Assembly: GCA_964620345.1 (NCBI GenBank)
Contig: CAZUHK010000184.1
Location: 1 to 5,595, forward strand
Origin: CAZUHK01 sp964620345
GTDB lineage: Bacteria; Planctomycetota; Phycisphaerae; Phycisphaerales; Zrk34
Length of the DNA stretch: 5,595 nucleotides
Reading direction: 5' to 3'
Shown here: in pieces, positions 5,571 through 5,595 of the stretch
Position numbering within the stretch: position 1 is the first letter of the stretch
Layout: the number at the start of each line of letters is the position of its first letter
Program-made: the position numbers and the translations under genes
Notes under the pieces: model-generated
Database searches by the model: none
Told to the model about the DNA's origin: nothing
The model's input: the letters and a program-made list of their open reading frames with translations, nothing else

Positions 5571-5595
5571 GTGATCGAAGCAGACGACCGATACC
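5571..5595 (+). CDS. Possible start of a next gene, cut by window edge
   Basis: A GTG at 5571 opens a frame reading V/M-I-E-A-D-D-R-Y to the window end. The close spacing to the previous gene and the tidy residue content suggest a following gene, but no ribosome site is seen and only eight codons are available. Nothing can be said of its function. Confidence 0.22.

Noticed and set aside
1..5595. CRISPR array, tRNA, rRNA or long direct repeats
   Set aside because: None seen by reading; the only long internal similarity is between the two pstB tails.

Overview
The window looks like a piece of a high-GC Gram-negative chromosome. I infer a planctomycete (PVC-group) origin from the secreted HEAT-repeat/thioredoxin fusion, an orphan secreted protein with no recognisable family, and the scarcity of strong Shine-Dalgarno sites on the plus-strand genes. 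No rRNA, tRNA or taxonomic marker is present, so this is an inference only.

Left part (1-2350), minus strand. The window opens inside a restriction-like PD-(D/E)XK nuclease (HsdR N-terminal type), whose 3' end lies off the left edge. Next come two decayed copies of the 3' end of a phosphate-transport ATPase gene (pstB), at 726-877 and 2121-2347. They flank an intact gene for an exported protein with four HEAT repeats followed by a redoxin domain with a CPVC active site. This arrangement of two gene tails in the same orientation on either side of one gene looks like a duplication or insertion scar.

Middle (2350-3134). No convincing protein gene is seen here. On the plus strand there is a good sigma70-type promoter (2587-2614), a run of nested and tandem hairpins, and an intrinsic terminator with a T-rich tail (2849-2888). 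Together these outline a candidate structured non-coding RNA of about 270 nt. A second structured stretch follows and ends in a perfect intrinsic terminator (3088-3118), only 16 nt before the start codon of the next gene.

Right part (3135-5595), plus strand. A lipid A/lysophospholipid acyltransferase of the LpxL/HtrB family (3135-4193) carries all the family motifs. Its last residues and stop codon lie inside an inverted, broken ISAs1-family transposase remnant (about 4174-4416). A perfect hairpin, a promoter region containing a dyad, and an exported protein of unknown function (4542-5543) follow. A possible next gene starts at 5571 and runs off the edge.

Taken together, the two housekeeping-like exported or membrane genes and the acyltransferase sit among remnants of genome rearrangement. 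The acyltransferase and the 333-residue protein each seem to have their own transcription signals. Nothing ties the genes into a single pathway. The most novel element is the promoter-hairpins-terminator unit at 2587-2888.
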